Source: CAZAYB01 sp964489215 | GTDB lineage: Bacteria; Planctomycetota; Phycisphaerae; Sedimentisphaerales; Anaerohalosphaeraceae | Length of the DNA stretch: 10,706 nt | Direction: 5' to 3' | Assembly: GCA_964489215.1 (NCBI GenBank) | Contig: CAZAYB010000108.1 | Coordinates: 1 to 10,706 of the forward strand | Shown: piece by piece, positions 6,428-10,706 of the stretch | Position numbering within the stretch: position 1 is the first letter of the stretch | Layout: each line of letters opens with the position of its first letter | Made by a program: the position numbers and the translations under genes | Notes under the pieces: model-generated | Databases searched by the model: none | What the model was told of the DNA's origin: nothing | What the model saw: the letters and a program-made list of their open reading frames with translations, nothing else

Positions 6428-9400
6428 GCATAAAAGTTTTACATCTTTGCGCTATAGATTCCGGAGGAGCTGGAAACGCCGCCGTACGGCTGCATCGGGC
6501 ATTGAAATTAAATAACGTCGATTCTGCGATGCTGGTAATAGAAAAAACCAAAAAGGACAACTCGATATATTCGTTAAACAGCTTTATTGATAACAAACAG
6601 AACTCAATCAGTTTCCCTGATTTATGGAACAGGTGGCAGCGTATCTGCAGCATCTACCCTGGTCGTCCAGAAAACCTCGAAGCATTTACAGATACCTACA
6701 GCCCGGTAGATTTAAACAGCTTAGAGCTTATTAACAAAGCGGATATTCTGAATTTCCATTGGATACCCGGAATCTTGAACTTAAAATCTGTACCGGATTG
6801 CATTCAAAGCAAACCAATCGTCTGGACCATGCATGACATGAATCCGTTTACTGGCGGATGCCATTACAGTGGAGATTGTAAAAAATACACCGATAAATGT
6901 GATGTGTGCCCGCAACTTGGCTCCGGAATAAGTAACGATCTTGCAAAAAAGAACTGGCAAATTAAACAAAATAGTTACCAAAATTTGAACATTACGCCGG
7001 TTTCGCCAAGTAAATGGCTTGCCGATTGCGCTAAAGCATCTAAATTTTTCGCAGACAAAAAAATCAGAATCATTTCTAATTCACTTCCGCTTGACATTTT
7101 TAAACCATTTGAAAAAAGAAAAGCCAGGGTACAGTTAAATCTTCCTCCTGAAGCAAATCTTATTATGTTCGGACTTGACTGCTATACATTAAGAAAGGGA
7201 TTTCATTATCTGGCAAAAGCCCTCAACCGCACAGATTTTACTGATACAGTTTTAGTAACTTTCGGTAATTTCCCTGCCGACTTTAAGGCCGAATGTAAAT
7301 ATCCGGTAATTTCTCTCGGTAAAATAAATAACCAGAGCCAATTAGCAAAAGTCTACTCGGCCAGCGATGTATATGTACTTCCTTCACTCGAAGACAATCT
7401 TCCTAACACAATGCTTGAAGCCATGGCATGCGGTACCCCGGTTTTAGGTTTCAGGGCGGGAGGAATTATCGATGCAATTGAACATAAAAAAAACGGGTTT
7501 ATCGCAGAAAAAGCTGACACTGCTGAACTGGCAGAAGGATTAAACTGGCTGCTTAAGGGTTCCTGTCTCAGTCAAATCAGCAGGAATGCTCGTAATACTG
7601 CTTGTGAAAAATTCAGCTTTGAAAAGCAGGCTGACCAATACTGTCAGCTTTATCATGAACTCATTAATAATCGTAAACAAAATTTATTAAAACCAGTAAG
7701 ACCCGAAAAAAAAGATACTTTACAAGTTTTAATAAATAAGCAGGGTAAAGTTGGTTCAGGCACCATTAACAGGCCTCTAAATGACTCCGGAATTGACACA
7801 CTTCAGATGCAAAACTTATCATGGGAAAAAAAGTTTAACCTTAAAAACCAATGCACTGCAAAACTTCCGAAAATCTCCGTTGTTACACCCTCATACAACC
7901 AGGCTCAATATCTCGAAAAATGCATAACTTCCGTAATTGAGCAGGACTACCCGAACATAGAATACATAATAATCGACGGCGGCAGTACAGACGGCTCACT
8001 TGATATCATCAAAAAATATCAAAAGTATCTTGCATACTGGCAAAGCAAACCCGACAAAGGCCAGTACGATGCAATAAACCAGGGACTAAGCCGGGCAACC
8101 GGTGAGATAATGACATGGATAAACAGCGATGACTTCTTCTACCCAAACGCGTTCAAAAAAGTCGCCGCTGTATTTCTAAACCGTCCTGAAATTGAATGGC
8201 TCACCTCTCGGCCAAACAGCCTCAGCCAAAGAACACAAAATACCGGAGTAATGGACTATCTGCCCCTTTGGTCAAGAAAAAAATATCTTGCAGGCAGATA
8301 CAAAGAACCTTTCATACAGCAGGAAGGCACCTTCTGGCGAAAAGAACTTTACCAAAAGGCAGGCGCCAGAATCTCCGTCAATCTTTCATTTGCAGGAGAC
8401 CTGGAGCTGTGGGCGAGATTCTTTCGGCACGCCAAACTTTACAGTCTTGACGATTTGATAGCCTGCTACAGAAGCCAGCCCGAACAAAAGGCCCATCTGT
8501 TCATGAACAAGTACATTGAAGAAGCTGAAAAAATTATTGACCGCGAGCGAAAACACTACATACAATCAAACACTCCTGAGCTCTCCGAACCGCCTGCTCC
8601 CGTAACTTCAAACCAGCTCCAAAATTATCTCAGTAATATTCAAAAACAAAACAGTCCTGACAACTATCTCGTCTCTGCGGTGGTCTCGGTATACAACAGC
8701 GAAAAATTCATAAAAGGCTGCCTCGACGACCTGACCTCACAGACACTTTACGCTAAAGGCCAGCTCCAGATAGTCATCGTAAACACAGGCTCTGAGCAAA
8801 ATGATTCAAAAATAATAAAAGAATACCAGAAAGATCACGACCATATAAAATACATTGAAATCCCTGTCCGTCAGACAATGTACCAGGCATGGAACCATGG
8901 AATAAAAGCAGCATCGGCAACTTTCATCACAAACGCCAATACCGATGACCGAAGACGCAGTGATGCTCTGGAAACAATGTCTGCTGCACTTATTCAAAAC
9001 CCGGAAATTGACCTGGTTTACTCAGATTGCTTTATATCAAAAATTCCTAACGAAACTTATGAACAAAACGACAAAAATCAGCAATACCGTTTCAGTTCAT
9101 TTTTTCCGCCCGCCGTTATGCTGCACTATCAGTTCGGACCTGGGCCCATGTGGCGAAAAAATGTACACGAAAAGATCGGATACTTTGACGAAAATATAAA
9201 AACAGCAGGCGATTATGAATTCAACTTCCGCTTCAATCTTGAGCTAAAGGCAATGCACATACCTGTGCCGCTTTGCCTTTACCTTGAGCACGAAAACGCT
9301 CTAAGCTTTCGTGACCAGACAATGAAAAACGAAAGCAACCAGCTTTACCAGAAATGGAGAACGCCTGACCTGATAGAAAAACTTTACATCTCTGCAGGAA

Positions 9401-10706
9401 TAAACCCCGACACCCCGCAAAACAAGGCACTGATTCACCTGGATATGGGCATACGTGCCTGCGAATATTATACCCCGTGGAAACACACACAGCCAATGGC
9501 AGACATTCAGTTCGCTTTTGAGTGTTTCCATCGCGCTGTTGAGCTGGACCCGCAGAACATAGCAGCTTCAAATAACCTGGCTGTGATTTTAGCTTCTGCA
9601 CAGATGAAACTAAAGGCACTGCAGATACTCACAAAACTTGCCGAAATCACAAAAAACCAGACGGTCACCCAAAACCTGAATATCGTAAAAAATAATCTCG
9701 GCAAGCCCCTTGCGTTATTGCCTTCACAGTTAAACCTGCCCACACAACAAGACCTGCTCGCAAAAAACACACAAACCAAAAGCATAACACCGTCTCCAAA
9801 AACAATTACAAAAAACAAACTCAACATAACTATATTTTCCGGTACTTTGCCCCTGAACCCTGCCTCGACAAACGGCGGAACAGAAACTGCCCTGATAAAC
9901 AATGCCCAGGCCCTCGCCGCTCTCGGCAACAAAGTTACTTTCGCAGGTCAGCTTACATGTCCGCCGGGCAAATATAAAAACGTAAATTACATCACTTGCG
10001 AAAAATGGATTTCAGCTGAGAATACACCAAACAGAAACAACACTGACATTCTCGTCTTTACAACCGGCCCGGACCTGAAGCCATACAATTACGTACCTCC
10101 AGCCACCGCATGTGTAACCATTGTCCATCATTTCGGACTGCAGTTCATGCGGTCACCGAATCCCTCAGCGGTACTGAATAATCACGCCGACGCAGTTATT
10201 TGCGTAAGCGAGGCCGTCAGAAAAAAAATTATCTCACAGGGTGTTAATCCGAATAAAATTCACGTAGTTCACAATGGCATTGACCCTGAAATATTCTATC
10301 CTGCTGATGTAACAAGAAACCCGAATCGCATTATCTTCGCCGGGGCACCGGTTTACGCAAAAAATCCTGAAACACTGATAAAAGCATTTATTATCGCAAA
10401 CTCAATACTGCCTGATATTGAACTGCACTTCTTCGGTTCTGCATCGCTGTGGAATCAGCCCGAGTACATCGACAAAAACCAGGTAAAAACCCTGACTGAC
10501 AACATTCATTTTCATGATACTGTAACCCCCAACGAACTGGCCAGACAGTTTTCATCTTCAGCCCTGTGCATCATACCATCGGTTATTGAATCCTTCGGAA
10601 TGGTTTCAATCGAGGCACAGGCCTGCGGATGTCCGGTCCTGGCTGCGAACACTGGCGGACTTCCCGAAACAATGAACATCGGCAAAACCGGTTTTATCTA
10701 CGAGCC
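6424..10706 (+). CDS. Giant multi-domain glycosyltransferase GT4-GT2-GT2-TPR-GT4 (cut by right edge)
   Basis: A stop-free frame runs from the ATG at 6424 to the right edge, giving at least 1427 residues. The ATG overlaps the preceding TGA (ATGA), so translation is probably coupled. The opening VLHLCAIDSGGAGNAA is typical of a GT4 N-terminus and supports this start. Modules, in approximate residues: GT4 no. 1 at 1-420, with TMHDMNPFTGGCHY at 135-148, four nearby cysteines (146, 152, 159, 162) and EDNLPNTMLEAMACGTP at 323-339. GT2 no. 1 at 484-690, with IDGGSTDGS at 517-525, INSDD at 566-570 and AGDLELW at 657-663. GT2 no. 2 at 750-980, with VVSVYN at 753-758 and NANTDDR at 837-843. TPR-like helices at 1002-1075. 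GT4 no. 2 from 1134 on, with NGGTET near 1150, HNGID at 1283-1287 and a perfect E-x7-E at 1389-1397. The end of GT4 no. 2 and any further modules lie beyond the window. It probably adds several sugars to one chain. Confidence 0.9.
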   Translation, partial: MSIKVLHLCAIDSGGAGNAAVRLHRALKLNNVDSAMLVIEKTKKDNSIYSLNSFIDNKQNSISFPDLWNRWQRICSIYPGRPENLEAFTDTYSPVDLNSLELINKADILNFHWIPGILNLKSVPDCIQSKPIVWTMHDMNPFTGGCHYSGDCKKYTDKCDVCPQLGSGISNDLAKKNWQIKQNSYQNLNITPVSPSKWLADCAKASKFFADKKIRIISNSLPLDIFKPFEKRKARVQLNLPPEANLIMFGLDCYTLRKGFHYLAKALNRTDFTDTVLVTFGNFPADFKAECKYPVISLGKINNQSQLAKVYSASDVYVLPSLEDNLPNTMLEAMACGTPVLGFRAGGIIDAIEHKKNGFIAEKADTAELAEGLNWLLKGSCLSQISRNARNTACEKFSFEKQADQYCQLYHELINNRKQNLLKPVRPEKKDTLQVLINKQGKVGSGTINRPLNDSGIDTLQMQNLSWEKKFNLKNQCTAKLPKISVVTPSYNQAQYLEKCITSVIEQDYPNIEYIIIDGGSTDGSLDIIKKYQKYLAYWQSKPDKGQYDAINQGLSRATGEIMTWINSDDFFYPNAFKKVAAVFLNRPEIEWLTSRPNSLSQRTQNTGVMDYLPLWSRKKYLAGRYKEPFIQQEGTFWRKELYQKAGARISVNLSFAGDLELWARFFRHAKLYSLDDLIACYRSQPEQKAHLFMNKYIEEAEKIIDRERKHYIQSNTPELSEPPAPVTSNQLQNYLSNIQKQNSPDNYLVSAVVSVYNSEKFIKGCLDDLTSQTLYAKGQLQIVIVNTGSEQNDSKIIKEYQKDHDHIKYIEIPVRQTMYQAWNHGIKAASATFITNANTDDRRRSDALETMSAALIQNPEIDLVYSDCFISKIPNETYEQNDKNQQYRFSSFFPPAVMLHYQFGPGPMWRKNVHEKIGYFDENIKTAGDYEFNFRFNLELKAMHIPVPLCLYLEHENALSFRDQTMKNESNQLYQKWRTPDLIEKLYISAGINPDTPQNKALIHLDMGIRACEYYTPWKHTQPMADIQFAFECFHRAVELDPQNIAASNNLAVILASAQMKLKALQILTKLAEITKNQTVTQNLNIVKNNLGKPLALLPSQLNLPTQQDLLAKNTQTKSITPSPKTITKNKLNITIFSGTLPLNPASTNGGTETALINNAQALAALGNKVTFAGQLTCPPGKYKNVNYITCEKWISAENTPNRNNTDILVFTTGPDLKPYNYVPPATACVTIVHHFGLQFMRSPNPSAVLNNHADAVICVSEAVRKKIISQGVNPNKIHVVHNGIDPEIFYPADVTRNPNRIIFAGAPVYAKNPETLIKAFIIANSILPDIELHFFGSASLWNQPEYIDKNQVKTLTDNIHFHDTVTPNELARQFSSSALCIIPSVIESFGMVSIEAQACGCPVLAANTGGLPETMNIGKTGFIYE

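Noticed and set aside
7487..7494. Runs of eight A (also near 1497, 7686 and 10221) as slippery or phase-variable tracts
   Set aside because: Such runs are expected in A-rich coding sequence, they occur in several genes without pattern, and the frames continue intact through all of them.
8196..8450. Plus-strand frame of 84 codons inside the giant gene, considered as evidence of a frameshift in GT2 no. 1
   Set aside because: The main frame stays open and keeps the expected GT2 order (IEWLT, then QQEGTFW, then AGDLELW) through this stretch, so there is no frameshift and the other frame is a shadow.
9233..9932. Minus-strand frames of 76-141 codons opposite the end of the giant gene
   Set aside because: They are cysteine- and phenylalanine-rich translations without family motifs and lie wholly opposite the GT2-TPR-GT4 coding region.
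1..10706. Search for tRNA/rRNA genes, CRISPR arrays, transposase or integrase genes and terminal inverted repeats
   Set aside because: Nothing of this kind was seen by eye; nearly all of the window is accounted for by protein-coding sequence on one strand.

Overview
The window is a fully co-oriented (+ strand) bacterial glycan-biosynthesis segment. It has six protein-coding genes packed almost end to end, and both window edges cut through genes. Hand counts of sampled 60-base lines give about 35-50% G+C with A-rich codons. No RNA genes, CRISPR arrays, insertion sequences or integrase genes are visible. The host cannot be fixed from this sequence. A bacterium with an elaborate surface glycan is clear. 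A Planctomycetota/PVC-type or similar anaerobe would fit the large multi-domain glycosyltransferases and sulfotransferases, but that is a guess.

Layout. Positions 1-459 are the C-terminal end of a probable sulfotransferase. The only real gap follows (460-586); it holds a 12-bp perfect palindrome and a short direct repeat. Next comes an uninterrupted cassette: hddA (587-1594) and hddC (1596-2297), encoding the kinase and guanylyltransferase of the GDP-D-glycero-alpha-D-manno-heptose pathway; an 821-residue protein that joins a GT2 glycosyltransferase, a helical TPR-like stretch, a sulfotransferase and an FkbM methyltransferase (2306-4771); a 550-residue GT2-methyltransferase fusion (4775-6427); and from 6424 to the right edge one stop-free reading frame of at least 1427 codons. 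That last frame carries GT4, GT2, GT2, TPR-like and GT4 modules in order and is not closed inside the window.

How they may work together (inference). HddA and HddC would supply an activated heptose. The five glycosyltransferase modules in the three fusion proteins would build an oligosaccharide containing it, and the sulfotransferase and methyltransferase modules would decorate it. This predicts a sulfated, methylated and possibly heptose-containing surface glycan (capsule, O-antigen, S-layer or flagellar glycan). The isomerase GmhA, the phosphatase GmhB, export or ligation functions and PAPS synthesis are not in the window. None of the proteins shows an obvious signal peptide or membrane segment, so all are predicted to act in the cytosol. 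The most unusual content is the packing of glycosyl transfer, sulfation and methylation into single polypeptides.
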